Assembly (NCBI GenBank): GCA_026392465.1
Contig: JAPLCA010000015.1
Coordinates: forward strand, 62,001 to 126,000
Length of the DNA stretch: 64,000 nt
Reading direction: 5' to 3'
Source of the DNA: Propionibacteriales bacterium
Lineage (GTDB): Bacteria > Actinomycetota > Actinomycetes > Propionibacteriales > Nocardioidaceae
Numbering within the stretch: the first letter of the stretch is position 1; each line of letters starts with the position of its first letter. A model generated the notes under the pieces. That model saw only the letters and a list, made by a program, of their open reading frames with translations. It was not told where the DNA came from and did no database searches. Positions 17,817-27,097 of the stretch are shown one piece after another. Made by a program: the position numbers and the translations under genes.

Positions 17817-20399
17817 CTACTCGGCCCGGAACGTCGGGCAGGTCGCGGCCGGCGGCGGCAGCGTCGCCAGGGCACGCTCGGCACGGTCCCGACCCAGGTT
17901 CCACGACCAGGGCGCCCGGTCGTCGACGTCGCTCGGGGAGGAGTCGTACGCGAGCACGCACGCGGCGACGTCGGGCTCGAGGCGGTCGACGACGGTGGGC
18001 ACCGCGTCCGGGCCGAGCTCCGCGAGGTAGTCCACGTCGAGGCGGCCGGTGGCCTCGTAGCGGTCGAGGTTGCGCTCCGCCACCAGGGCGGCCGGGTCGA
18101 CGGCGCCGAGCAGCAGCAGCGCCGAGGCACCGCTGAGCACCACGGCCCGCGGGAGCCAGGCGCCGGAGAGCCGCACCACGGCCGCCAGCGTCATGAGCAC
18201 GACCAGGCCCAGCCAGAGCTCGAAGCCGTCGACCGCGACGCGCAGCACCGTGTAGCCGTACGCCTCCTGGTACAGGTCCATCCGGTACATCGCCGAGGCG
18301 ACGACCGCGAGGGTGAGCAGGCAGAGCGCCCCGAGGGCGAGGCGCAGCAGCAGGCGGTCGCGCGGGTCGGTGCGCGGTGCCTTGCGCGCCGCGACGCCGA
18401 TGACGAGCAGCACGAGGACGGTCACCGCCGTGAGCTGGCCGAACCCCTGGTGCACGTACTCGGCGTACGTCAGCCCGGTGGTGCGCTCGAGGTAGTCGCG
18501 CCCGCCCCACATCGCCGCCGACTGGGCCAGGAGGAAGCCGACGAACAGGACCAGGACGGTGCCGAGCGGCACGAGCCACTCCCACCGGTGCTGCACAGGG
18601 CGGGCGGCGGGCAGGTCCTCGGCCAGCACCGGCGGCGGGTTGAGGGCCACGTAGCAGCCCGCGAGCGTCACCCCGGCGGCGAAGAACCACACGAAGCCGC
18701 GGGCCACGACGGAGTCCCACGCCAGGTCGGGCACCAGGCCGGAGGCCCACGAGCCGAACACGGCGTCGCCGGAGGCGAAGAGGCCGCCGAACAGCACGAG
18801 CCCACCGAGGGCCAGGGCTGCCGTGCGCAGGACGGGCCACAGGAGGCGGGAGCGGCTCGTCGCCGACAGCGTGCGGCCGAGCAGGGGCAGGCCACGCAGG
18901 GCGGCGGCCACCCAGGCGGTCGACGCCGCGGGGACGCCGAGCGCCGACCGTGCGCCGGTGACGGCGACCGCGAGCGTCGCCCCCGCCACGACGACCCCGA
19001 GCAGGCCGAGCCACTCGCTCGCCCGCAGCACGGTCATCAGGGACAGCCCGACGCCCACGGCCACACCCAGCACCGTCCACGGCTCGCGTCGCCGCGGCGA
19101 CTGCGCGAGCACGACGCCTGCGACGGCCAGGGCCACGAGCAGGAAGCCGACGCCCATCGGCTGGTCGACCAGCAGCACGGCGGCGAGGACGCCGACGAGG
19201 CAGGAGGCCAGCAGCGGACGCACCTGGGGCGACAGGTCACGCTCGGGCCAGAGCCGGGCCCACACCTCCTCGACCCGGCCGGCGGTGGGGGCCGCGGCCG
19301 GCGGGGGAGGCGTGGTGGTCGGGGTCGCGGCACCGCTGCCGCGGGACGGGGTGGGGTCGGTCATCGGGGTGCTCCTCGTCGGGGTCGATCGGGGGGTCGG
19401 TCGGGGGTGGAGGGGGAGGGTGGCGCGCAGGTGGGCGCCCCGCTCCGCAGCGAGGACGGCGAGGGTGCCGCCGTGCAGGTCGCACACCCAGCGGGCGATG
19501 GCGAGGCCGAGCCCGGTGCCGCCGCCGGAGTCCGGGCCGGTGCCGAAGCGTTCGAGCACGCGCTCGCGCAGGTCGTCGGGGATGCCGGGACCGTCGTCGG
19601 TCACGTCGAGCACCCAGCCGTCCGGCACGGACCAGGCGGACAGGCGGACGGTGCCGCCCGTGGGCGCGTGGCGGACCGCGTTGTCGACCAGGTTGGCCAC
19701 CAGCTGGGCGAGCCGACGCGGGTCGGCCTCGACCACCAGCGCAGCGGGGTCGACGAGCACGTCGACGTCGACCTCGCGGTCCGCGCCGGCCGCGTCGTCG
19801 ACGGCGGACCGCAGCAGGTCACCCACCTCGACCTCCTGGAGGCGCAGCGGAGCGACGCCGGCGTCGATGCGGGACAGGTCGAGCAGGTCGGCCACCAGGT
19901 CGCTGAGACGTTCGGCCTGGCGGAGGGCGGCCCCAAGGGTGGCGTCGTCGGGCCGGACGACGCCGTCGGCGAGGTTCTCCAGCAGCGCCCGTTGCGCGGT
20001 CAGCGGGGTGCGCAGCTCGTGCGCGACCGTCGCGACCAGCTCGCGCCGCTCCCGGTCGATCGCCTCCAGGTCCGAGGCCATCGCGTCGAAGGCTCGCGAC
20101 AGCCGTCCCACCTCGTCGTCGGTCGTCGCGCCGACGCGCACCGTGTAGTCGCCCGCCGCCATGCGTGCGGCGGCCCCGGTCATCGCGCGCAGCGGCGACG
20201 TCATGCCCCGCGCCAGCCACTGCGTCACCAGGACGGCGGACCCCACGGTGACGGGCAACGTCACCCACACCGGGAGCCCGGCGCGGTCGCCGACCTGCGC
20301 GAGCAGGGCGGCGACGACGACGCTCGCCCCGACGAGCAGGCCGAGCTTGGCCTTGATCGTGCCGAACGCGGCCAGGGGTCCGGCCCCCCGGGTGCTCAT
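17817..20399 (-). CDS. Sensor histidine kinase fused in frame to a DUF4173-type membrane protein
   Basis: 860 aa from ATG 20399, which overlaps the response-regulator stop (ATGA). Residues about 1-330 are a complete kinase: two membrane helices, HAMP, H-box VAHELRTPLTAQR, N-box LVDNAVRHAP, and G-boxes DDGPGIP and GTGLGLAI. A Pro/Thr-rich linker (about 330-390) leads to a polytopic C-terminal half with about ten hydrophobic segments and the DUF4173 signatures ERTTGLTYAEYVHQGFGQL and NLDRYEATGRLD. In related actinobacteria these are usually separate genes. Inside the linker an ATG at 19364 (MTDPTPS) is preceded by GACGAGGAG, a strong ribosome site, so the C-terminal protein may also be made alone. 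Confidence 0.85.
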   Translation of the reverse strand: MSTRGAGPLAAFGTIKAKLGLLVGASVVVAALLAQVGDRAGLPVWVTLPVTVGSAVLVTQWLARGMTSPLRAMTGAAARMAAGDYTVRVGATTDDEVGRLSRAFDAMASDLEAIDRERRELVATVAHELRTPLTAQRALLENLADGVVRPDDATLGAALRQAERLSDLVADLLDLSRIDAGVAPLRLQEVEVGDLLRSAVDDAAGADREVDVDVLVDPAALVVEADPRRLAQLVANLVDNAVRHAPTGGTVRLSAWSVPDGWVLDVTDDGPGIPDDLRERVLERFGTGPDSGGGTGLGLAIARWVCDLHGGTLAVLAAERGAHLRATLPLHPRPTPRSTPTRSTPMTDPTPSRGSGAATPTTTPPPPAAAPTAGRVEEVWARLWPERDLSPQVRPLLASCLVGVLAAVLLVDQPMGVGFLLVALAVAGVVLAQSPRRREPWTVLGVAVGVGLSLMTVLRASEWLGLLGVVVAGATLAVAVTGARSALGVPAASTAWVAAALRGLPLLGRTLSATSRSRLLWPVLRTAALALGGLVLFGGLFASGDAVFGSWASGLVPDLAWDSVVARGFVWFFAAGVTLAGCYVALNPPPVLAEDLPAARPVQHRWEWLVPLGTVLVLFVGFLLAQSAAMWGGRDYLERTTGLTYAEYVHQGFGQLTAVTVLVLLVIGVAARKAPRTDPRDRLLLRLALGALCLLTLAVVASAMYRMDLYQEAYGYTVLRVAVDGFELWLGLVVLMTLAAVVRLSGAWLPRAVVLSGASALLLLGAVDPAALVAERNLDRYEATGRLDVDYLAELGPDAVPTVVDRLEPDVAACVLAYDSSPSDVDDRAPWSWNLGRDRAERALATLPPPAATCPTFRAE

Positions 20400-21091
20400 C
20401 GAGCCTCCAGGGCGTAGCCGACGCCATGCACCGTCCGGAGCCGGTCGGCGCCGATCTTGGCGCGGAGCGTCTTGACGTGGCTGTCGAGCGTGCGCGTGCC
20501 CGACGCGTCGGACCAGCCCCACACGTCGCGCATCAGCGTCTCGCGGTCCACCACGGCGCCGGGCTCCGCCGCGAGGGCGGCGAGCAGGTCGAACTCGAGC
20601 GGCGTCAGGTGCACCTCGCCGCCGTCGACCGTGACCCGCCTGGCGGCGCCGTCGACCACGAGCGACCCGAGGGTGCGCGACGGGGAGGCGGTGGCGGCGA
20701 GCTCGGCCGCGCGGGCGACGCGACGCAGCAGCGCCTGCACCCGGGCCACCAGCTCGCGCTGGCGGAACGGCTTCGTCACGTAGTCGTCGGCGCCGACGTG
20801 CAGGCCGACGAGCACGTCGGTCTCGTCGTCGCGGGCGGTGAGCATCAGCACCGGGACCGGCCGCAGCGCCTGCACCCGCCGGCAGACCTCCAGCCCGTCG
20901 AAGCCGGGCAGCATCAGGTCGAGCACCACGAGGTCCGGCTCGTGGGCGACGAAGGCGTCGACCGCCCCCGGGCCGTCGTGCGCCTGCACCACGTCGTGCC
21001 CCTCGGCGCGCAGCCGGTCGGTCACCATCTGGTTGATGAGCGGCTCGTCCTCGACGACGAGGATCGTGCGGCGCGGGTCCTGGCGGGTCAT
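20396..21091 (-). CDS. OmpR/PhoB-family response regulator
   Basis: 231 aa. The receiver domain has the acidic pair in ILVVEDEPL, the phospho-acceptor Asp in DLVVLDLMLPGFDGL (near residue 58), the switch Thr in PVLMLTARDD and Lys in DYVTKPF. The C-terminal winged helix has VHLTPLEFDLLAALA and the recognition region GTRTLDSHVKTLRAKI. It is the partner of the downstream kinase (4-bp overlap). The stimulus is unknown; the linked DUF4173 membrane part suggests an envelope-related signal. It starts with ATG 21091, divergent from efeO. Confidence 0.93.
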   Translation of the reverse strand: MTRQDPRRTILVVEDEPLINQMVTDRLRAEGHDVVQAHDGPGAVDAFVAHEPDLVVLDLMLPGFDGLEVCRRVQALRPVPVLMLTARDDETDVLVGLHVGADDYVTKPFRQRELVARVQALLRRVARAAELAATASPSRTLGSLVVDGAARRVTVDGGEVHLTPLEFDLLAALAAEPGAVVDRETLMRDVWGWSDASGTRTLDSHVKTLRAKIGADRLRTVHGVGYALEAR

Positions 21092-21222
21092 GGTTCCGAC
21101 CCTAGGTTCGCCGTGGGGTGCGGTGTGCGAAGCGGATGTGCAGATCCTGTGAAGGTCCCGGCGGACCTGCGCTCGGCGTACGTCACACCCCGAACCGTTG
21201 CCGCGGGGAACCGTCTGCGGTC

Positions 21223-21245
21223 TAGCATGGTGAGGCTGCCCTCAC
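21223..21245 (+). promoter_or_regulatory. efeO promoter with a dyad at the transcription start
   Basis: TAGCAT at 21223-21228 is a possible -10. Immediately after it, GTGAGG-N4-CCTCAC at 21230-21245 is a perfect dyad covering the expected start site. It resembles a truncated DtxR/IdeR box (AGG...CCT) but lacks the TTA...TAA ends. It is a candidate operator for iron control. Confidence 0.5.
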
Positions 21246-21272
21246 CCGGGCGCCCTGCACCGAAGGACCCCC

Positions 21273-22406
21273 ATGCGCCGCACCCTCCTCGTCACCGGCC
21301 TCGCCGCCGCCTCCCTCTCCCTGCTCGCCGCCTGCGCCGAGAAGCCGTCGGAGGCCGACGGCACGGTCGCCGTGAAGGCCGCCGACTCCTCCTGCAAGGT
21401 CTCGGCGACCCAGCTCAAGGCCGGCCCGACCACGTTCGCCGTGACGAACGCCGGCTCCAAGGTCACCGAGTTCTACGTGTACGCCGAGGGCGACCGGATC
21501 ATGGGCGAGGTCGAGAACATCGGGCCGGGCCTGTCGCGCGACCTCGTCGTCGACCTGCCGAAGGGCGACTACCAGGGCGCGTGCAAGCCCGGCATGGTCG
21601 GCGACGGCATCCGCCAGGACCTCACCGTGTCCGGCAAGGCCGCCAAGGAGCTGTCGGACTCCGCCGAGCTCAAGGCCGCTGCCGCCAGCTACCAGCGCTA
21701 CGTGGAGAGCCAGACCGGTGCGCTCATCGACAAGACCACCGAGTTCGTCGACGCGGTCAAGGCCGGCGAGGTCGACGAGGCCAAGGCGCTCTTCCCGCGG
21801 GCCCGCACCTACTGGGAGCGCATCGAGCCCGTCGCGGAGATCTTCGGCGACCTCGACCCGATCACCGACGGCCGCGAGCCCGACGCCAAGGCGGAGGGAC
21901 GCGACTTCACGGGCTGGCACCGCATCGAGAAGCAGCTCTGGGTCGCGGGCAACACCGACGGCATGGACCCCTACGCCGACCAGCTGCTCGCCAACGTCAC
22001 GAAGGTGGTCCAGGAGAGCAAGGAGAAGCCCCTCACGGCCCTCCAGCTCGCCCAGGGCTCCAAAGGTCTGCTCGACGAGGTCGCGACCGGCAAGATCACG
22101 GGCGAGGAGGACGAGTTCAGCCACACCGACCTCTGGGACTTCAAGGCCAACATCGAGGGCTCGCAGGCCGCGATCGCCGCGCTCCGCCCCGTGCTCGAGA
22201 AGGCCGACCCCGACCTCGTGACCCTCATCGACCAGCGCTTCAAGGCGCTCGACACCGAGCTCGACCAGTACCAGGACGCCGACACCGGTGAGTGGGCCGG
22301 CTACGACACGCTCAGCAAGGAGCAGGTCAAGCGGCTCTCGGACTCCGTCGCGGCGCTCAGCGAGCCGATCAGCAAGGTGGCGGCCGTGGTCGCGGCCTCG
22401 GCGTGA
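21273..22406 (+). CDS. efeO: Iron uptake lipoprotein EfeO (cupredoxin + M75 imelysin)
   Basis: Extracytoplasmic iron-binding component of the EfeUOB system, 377 aa. The signal peptide ends in lipobox LAAC (residues 18-21). Residues 30-125 form a cupredoxin-like domain (TFAVTNAGSKVTEFYVYAEG), with Cys in SCKV and in GACKPGM. Residues 135-370 are the M75/imelysin domain with the metal-site HxxE in GWHRIEKQLW and conserved FPRARTYWERIEPVAE. It probably takes up Fe that EfeB oxidises. Its stop overlaps the efeB start (GTGA). No efeU permease is adjacent. Confidence 0.93.
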   Translation: MRRTLLVTGLAAASLSLLAACAEKPSEADGTVAVKAADSSCKVSATQLKAGPTTFAVTNAGSKVTEFYVYAEGDRIMGEVENIGPGLSRDLVVDLPKGDYQGACKPGMVGDGIRQDLTVSGKAAKELSDSAELKAAAASYQRYVESQTGALIDKTTEFVDAVKAGEVDEAKALFPRARTYWERIEPVAEIFGDLDPITDGREPDAKAEGRDFTGWHRIEKQLWVAGNTDGMDPYADQLLANVTKVVQESKEKPLTALQLAQGSKGLLDEVATGKITGEEDEFSHTDLWDFKANIEGSQAAIAALRPVLEKADPDLVTLIDQRFKALDTELDQYQDADTGEWAGYDTLSKEQVKRLSDSVAALSEPISKVAAVVAASA

Positions 22407-23668
22407 GCGAGCGCTCCCCGCTGTCGCGTCGCGCCCTGCTCGGCGCGGCCGGCGCCGGTGCGGTGGTCGCAGGCGTCGCCGGGGGCTACGCCGTCGGCGC
22501 GACCCGCGACGAGCCGGTGCGCGCCGACCCCGAGGCGGTCCCGGTCGCGTTCGAGGGACGGCACCAGGCGGGCATCCTCACGCCCGCGCAGGACCGGCTG
22601 CACTTCGTCGTGCTCGACGTGACGACGCAGAGCCGTGACGAGCTCGTCGGGCTGCTGAAGGAGTGGACGCAGGCGGCCCGCAAGCTCACCCAGGGCAACG
22701 AGGTGGGCGTCTACGGCGCCGTCGCCGGCGCACCTGAGGCCCCGCCGGAGGACACCGGTGAGGCGCTCGGCCTCCCGGCGTCGGGCCTGACGCTGACCAT
22801 CGGCTTCGGGCCGAGCCTGTTCGAGCGCGACGGTCGCGCCCGGTTCGGGCTCGGCGACGCGCGCCCCGCCGACCTCACCGACCTGCCGCTGTTCTCCGGC
22901 GACCGTCTCGACCCGTCCCTGACGGGCGGCGACGTCGCGATCCAGGCCTGCGCGAACGACCCCCAGGTGGCCGTGCACGCGATCCGCAACCTCGTCCGGA
23001 TCGCCTTCGGACGCGCGTCGGTGCGCTACTCCCAGCTCGGCTTCGGACGCACGTCGTCGACGTCGGCGGCGCAGGCCACGGCGCGCAACCTCTTCGGCTT
23101 CAAGGACGGCACGGCGAACGTGAAGTCCGAGGACCGCGACGTCGACGACGTCGTGTGGGTCCAGGAGGGCGACGGTCCCGACTGGATGGTCGGCGGCTCC
23201 TACCTGGTGGCGCGACGCATCGACATGCGCATCGAGACGTGGGACCGGGAGCCGCTCGCCGGCCAGGAGGCGATCGTCGGTCGGGCCAAGGGCTCGGGCG
23301 GTCCGCTGTCCGGCGGCGACGAGCACGCGGCCATCGACCTGACGAAGCGCGGCTCGGACGGCCAGCCGCTCATCCCCGTCACCTCGCACGTCGCCAAGGC
23401 CCACCCCGACAACAACGGCGGGGCCCGGATCCTGCGTCGCGGCTACAACTTCGTCAACGGCACCGACGGCCTCGGACAGCTCGCGGCCGGTCTCTTCTTC
23501 ATCAGCTACCAGCGCTCGCCCGACCAGTTCGTGCGGATCCAGCGCAACCTCGCCGGTCCGACCAACGACGCCCTCAACGAGTACCTGGTGCACCGCAGCT
23601 CCGGCCTGTTCGCCTGCCCGCCCGGCGTCGGGCCGCGCGGGTTCTGGGGCGAGACGCTGCTCGGCTGA
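22403..23668 (+). CDS. efeB: Dyp-type peroxidase / deferrochelatase EfeB
   Basis: Haem peroxidase of the DyP family, 421 aa. It begins with a Tat signal (LSRRALLGAAGAG) for folded export. Landmarks are the catalytic Asp in GFKDGTANVKSE (the DyP GxxDG motif, near residue 235), the proximal haem His in PVTSHVAKAHPDNN, and the distal Arg in ILRRGYNFV near residue 345, ending in ISYQRSPDQFVRIQRNL. EfeB oxidises ferrous iron or haem during uptake; a haem-deferrochelatase role has been argued for E. coli. GTG start overlapping efeO by four bases. Confidence 0.93.
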   Translation: MSERSPLSRRALLGAAGAGAVVAGVAGGYAVGATRDEPVRADPEAVPVAFEGRHQAGILTPAQDRLHFVVLDVTTQSRDELVGLLKEWTQAARKLTQGNEVGVYGAVAGAPEAPPEDTGEALGLPASGLTLTIGFGPSLFERDGRARFGLGDARPADLTDLPLFSGDRLDPSLTGGDVAIQACANDPQVAVHAIRNLVRIAFGRASVRYSQLGFGRTSSTSAAQATARNLFGFKDGTANVKSEDRDVDDVVWVQEGDGPDWMVGGSYLVARRIDMRIETWDREPLAGQEAIVGRAKGSGGPLSGGDEHAAIDLTKRGSDGQPLIPVTSHVAKAHPDNNGGARILRRGYNFVNGTDGLGQLAAGLFFISYQRSPDQFVRIQRNLAGPTNDALNEYLVHRSSGLFACPPGVGPRGFWGETLLG

Positions 23669-23705
23669 CCCGCTGACGCGGCGTCCGTCCGACATCGCCA
23701 CCGGA

Positions 23706-23748
23706 TGTGACACAAGCCCTGTCGCATTCGACATACCGGCGGTATCCT
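23706..23748 (+). promoter_or_regulatory. Promoter with two operators before the aldehyde dehydrogenase
   Basis: TGTGACA-N7-TGTCGCA at 23706-23726 repeats (reverse orientation) the half-sites of 7299-7319. ATACC-N3-GGTAT at 23733-23745 is a second perfect dyad that overlaps the likely -10 TATCCT at 23743-23748. GGAGAG then precedes the ATG at 23756. The layout suggests control by two regulators or by one with two sites. Confidence 0.6.
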
Positions 23749-23755
23749 GGAGAGC

Positions 23756-25306
23756 ATGTCACTCGCCGACGTGGTCCCCGCCTCCCGTGTCCAGAGCCTG
23801 ACGTCGCTGATCCGCAGCACCAGCGGCGAGACCCGCACGACCACCACCCCGCTCACGGGCGAGCCCGTCGCGGAGATCCCCGTGTCGTCGATCGACGACG
23901 TCGAGGCGGCGTTCGACGCCGCGCGCGCCGCCCAGCAGCGCTGGGCCCGGACCCCGTTGGAGGCGCGGTCCGCCGCGCTGCTGCGCCTGCACGACCTCGT
24001 CCTCGCGCACCAGGACGAGCTGCTCGACCTCATCCAGCTCGAGTCGGGCAAGGCGCGGGCGCACGCGTTCGACGAGGTCGCCCACCTCGCGCTGACCGCG
24101 CGGTTCTACGCGCGCCGCCTGAAGAGCCAGCTCAGCCCGACCCGACGCAACGGCGCCCTGCCCGGGCTGACCCGCGTCGAGGTGAACCAGGTGCCCAAGG
24201 GCGTCGTCGGCATCATCAGCCCCTGGAACTACCCGCTGACGATGGCCATCTCCGACGGTCTGCCCGCCGTCGCGGCCGGCAACGCCGTCGTGCACAAGCC
24301 CGACAGCCAGAGCCCGCTCATCGCGCTCGCCGGCGTCGAGCTCCTGCGCAGGGCCGGCATCCCCACCGACGTGTGGCAGGTCGTCAGCGGCGCGGGCTCG
24401 GTCGTCGGCTCGGCGATCATCGAGCGCGCCGACTACATCTGCTTCACCGGCTCCACCGCCACCGGCACCCTCGTCGCGAAGCAGGCGGCCGAGCGTCTCG
24501 TCAGCTGCTCGCTCGAGCTCGGCGGCAAGAACCCGATGATCCTGCTGCCCGGTGCCGACGTCGAGCGGGCCGCGGCCGGCGCGGTCACCGCCTGCTTCTC
24601 CTCCGCCGGTCAGCTGTGCGTGTCGATCGAGCGCGTCTACGTGCCCGAGGCGCTCTACGACGCCTTCCGCGACGCCTTCGTGCGTCGGGTGCAGGCCCTG
24701 AGCCTCGGCGCCTCCCTCGACTGGGACGCCGACATGGGCTCGCTCATCTCCCAGAGCCAGGTCGAGACCGTCGCCAAGCACGTGGACGACGCGGTCGCGA
24801 ACGGCGCGACCGTGCTCACGGGCGGTCGGGCCCGACCCGACCTCGGGCCGTACTTCTTCGAGCCGACCGTGCTCGAGGGCGTCACCGAGGCTGCCGCCTG
24901 CTTCGCCGAGGAGACGTTCGGCCCGCTCGTGTCGCTCTACCCGTACCGCACGGTCGACGAGGCCGTCGCGCTCGCGAACGCCGGCGAGTACGGCCTCAAC
25001 GCCAGCATCTTCGGCCCGGTCCGCGAGGCCCGCCGCATCGCTCCGGCCATCAAGGCCGGCACCGTCAACATCAACGAGGGCTTCGCCGCCACCTTCGGCA
25101 GCATCGACGCCCCCATGGGCGGCATGCGCACGTCGGGCGTCGGGCGTCGCCAGGGTGCCGAGGGCATCCTGCGCTACACCGAGCCGCAGGCCGTCGCGGT
25201 CCAGCGTGCCGTGCCGATGGGCGGGCCCGCGTTCGTCCCCGCGCGGCGCTACGCCCAGGCCCTCACCCTCGGGCTGAAGGTGCTGCGCCGCACGCCGCGC
25301 GCCTGA
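23756..25306 (+). CDS. gabD2: Aldehyde dehydrogenase, succinate-semialdehyde dehydrogenase (NADP+)-like
   Basis: NAD(P)-dependent aldehyde dehydrogenase of 516 aa. The Rossmann part has GIISPWNYPLTM near residue 160 and FTGSTATGTLVAKQAA near 230. Catalytic Glu is in CSLELGGKNPM (near residue 253) and the nucleophilic Cys in SSAGQLCVSIERVYVP (near 287). It has an EETFGPL motif near residue 383. It resembles the actinobacterial GabD2 group of succinate-semialdehyde dehydrogenases, though long-chain aldehydes are possible. The GMC oxidoreductase next to it (85 bp) could supply an aldehyde or ketone. Substrate assignment is inference. Confidence 0.82.
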   Translation: MSLADVVPASRVQSLTSLIRSTSGETRTTTTPLTGEPVAEIPVSSIDDVEAAFDAARAAQQRWARTPLEARSAALLRLHDLVLAHQDELLDLIQLESGKARAHAFDEVAHLALTARFYARRLKSQLSPTRRNGALPGLTRVEVNQVPKGVVGIISPWNYPLTMAISDGLPAVAAGNAVVHKPDSQSPLIALAGVELLRRAGIPTDVWQVVSGAGSVVGSAIIERADYICFTGSTATGTLVAKQAAERLVSCSLELGGKNPMILLPGADVERAAAGAVTACFSSAGQLCVSIERVYVPEALYDAFRDAFVRRVQALSLGASLDWDADMGSLISQSQVETVAKHVDDAVANGATVLTGGRARPDLGPYFFEPTVLEGVTEAAACFAEETFGPLVSLYPYRTVDEAVALANAGEYGLNASIFGPVREARRIAPAIKAGTVNINEGFAATFGSIDAPMGGMRTSGVGRRQGAEGILRYTEPQAVAVQRAVPMGGPAFVPARRYAQALTLGLKVLRRTPRA

Positions 25307-25391
25307 CGCCACCGCCCCCCGACGCCCCGCGCGTCTCCCACCCCGCAGCACACCGCAGCACCACCCCGCAGCAGCACCACGAGAGGTTCCC

Positions 25392-27083
25392 ATGGGTTTC
25401 GACCACGACGTCATCGTCATCGGCTCCGGATTCGGCGGGAGCGTGTCCGCCCTGCGGTTGACCGAGAAGGGCTACAAGGTCGCCGTCCTGGAGGCGGGCA
25501 AGCGCTTCCGCGACGAGGACTTCGCCAAGACGTCGTGGCGGCTGCGCAAGTTCCTGTGGCTGCCCCAGCTGGGCTGCTACGGCATCCAGCGCATCGACAA
25601 GCTCAAGGACGTGCTCATCCTGTCCGGCGCGGGCGTCGGCGGCGGGTCGCTCGTGTACGCCAACACGCTCTACGAGCCGCTCGACCCCTTCTACAAGGAT
25701 CCCGCCTGGGGCCACATCGCCGACTGGAAGAGCGAGCTGGCGCCCTACTACGACCAGGCCAAGCGGATGCTGGGCGTCGCGACCTACCCGTTCGAGACCC
25801 CGGCCGACCGGGTCATCAAGAAGGTCGCGCAGGACATGGGCGTGGAGGGCACGTTCCACCACACGCCGGTCGGCGTCCTGTTCGGCGACGAGCCGGGCCA
25901 GAAGATCGCCGACCCCTACTTCGGCGGCGCGGGCCCCGACCGCAACGCCTGCACGAACTGCGGCGAGTGCATGACCGGTTGCCGTCACAACGCGAAGAAC
26001 ACGCTCGTCAAGAACTACCTCTACCTCGCCGAGCAGAACGGGGCCGAGATCCACCCGCTGACGACCGCGGTGTCGGTGACGCCGCTGCCGGGAGGTGGCT
26101 ACGCGGTCGAGACCCGGCGCACGAACAAGCGCTTCCGCAAGCACCGCGTCATGACCGCCGAGCAGGTCATCTTCTCCGCCAGCACCATGGGCACGCAGAA
26201 GCTGCTGCACCGGATGAAGGACCAGGGCGTCCTGCCGAACGTCTCGGACCGGCTCGGGCTGCTGACCCGCACCAACTCCGAGGCGCTCCTCGGCTCCATC
26301 GCCGACGGCAAGGACGTCGACTACTCCGAGGGCGTGGCCATCACGTCGTCGTTCCACCCCGACGAGTTCACGCACATCGAGCCGTGCCGCTACGGGCGAG
26401 GCTCCAACGCGATGTCGCTGATGCAGACCGTCCTGACCGACGGCAGCCTCCCGAGGGCCCGGTGGAAGACGTGGCTCAAGGAGATGTGGCGGCAGAAGCG
26501 CAACATGTTCAAGCTCTACGACCTGCGGCACTGGTCCGAGCGCACGGTCATCGCGCTGGTCATGCAGACCCACGACAACTCGATCACGACCTACACCAAG
26601 CGCAACCTCCTCGGCAGGAAGGTGCTGACGTCGCGCCAGGGCCACGGTGCCCCGAACCCGGCCTTCATCGAGCCGGGCCACGTGGCCGTCCAGCGGATGG
26701 CCGAGCACATGGGCGGCACGCCCGGTGGCACGATCGGCGAGCCGTTCAACGTGCCGCTCACCGCCCATTTCATGGGCGGCGCATGCATCGGCGACTCCCC
26801 GGAGACCGGCGTGATCGACCCATACCACCGCCTGTACGGTCACGAGGGGCTGCACGTGGTCGACGGCTCGTCGATCAGCGCGAACCTCGGCGTCAACCCG
26901 TCGCTGACCATCACGGCCCAGGCCGAGCGCGCGATGGCCTACTGGCCGAACCGTGGCGAGGCCGACCCGCGCCCCGCGGTGGGTGAGGGCTTCCGCTCGC
27001 TCGAGCCGATCGCGCCGAAGAACCCCGTGGTCCCCGAGGACGCACCGGCCGCCCTGCGCCTGCCCATCGTCGGCGTCAGCTGA
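25392..27083 (+). CDS. choD: GMC-type FAD oxidoreductase, ChoD-like
   Basis: A 563-aa flavoprotein very similar to mycobacterial ChoD (annotated cholesterol oxidase). FAD-binding GSGFGGSVSALRLTEKGYKV lies at residues 11-30; LSGAGVGGGSLVYANTLYEP near 76; CTNCGECMTGCRHNAKNTL near 180 is a four-Cys cluster that could hold an iron-sulfur centre. The C-terminal GMC part has NSITTYTKRNLLGRK, VPLTAHFMGGACIGDSPE and NLGVNPSLTITAQAER. ATG after GAGAGGTTCCC. Although homologues are called cholesterol oxidases, sterol oxidation by ChoD is disputed; a role with another alcohol is possible. Forms an operon with the upstream dehydrogenase. Confidence 0.85.
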   Translation: MGFDHDVIVIGSGFGGSVSALRLTEKGYKVAVLEAGKRFRDEDFAKTSWRLRKFLWLPQLGCYGIQRIDKLKDVLILSGAGVGGGSLVYANTLYEPLDPFYKDPAWGHIADWKSELAPYYDQAKRMLGVATYPFETPADRVIKKVAQDMGVEGTFHHTPVGVLFGDEPGQKIADPYFGGAGPDRNACTNCGECMTGCRHNAKNTLVKNYLYLAEQNGAEIHPLTTAVSVTPLPGGGYAVETRRTNKRFRKHRVMTAEQVIFSASTMGTQKLLHRMKDQGVLPNVSDRLGLLTRTNSEALLGSIADGKDVDYSEGVAITSSFHPDEFTHIEPCRYGRGSNAMSLMQTVLTDGSLPRARWKTWLKEMWRQKRNMFKLYDLRHWSERTVIALVMQTHDNSITTYTKRNLLGRKVLTSRQGHGAPNPAFIEPGHVAVQRMAEHMGGTPGGTIGEPFNVPLTAHFMGGACIGDSPETGVIDPYHRLYGHEGLHVVDGSSISANLGVNPSLTITAQAERAMAYWPNRGEADPRPAVGEGFRSLEPIAPKNPVVPEDAPAALRLPIVGVS

Positions 27084-27097
27084 CCTGCTGCCTCGCC

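Noticed and set aside
23706-23726. CRP-like binding site (TGTGA...)
   Set aside because: The spacing between half-sites is 11 nt when read as TGTGA/TCGCA instead of 6; the TGTGACA-N7-TGTCGCA reading fits the other two sites better.
25392-27083. Firm naming as cholesterol oxidase
   Set aside because: Similarity to mycobacterial ChoD is strong, but the activity of that group is disputed and no sterol-degradation genes are visible here.
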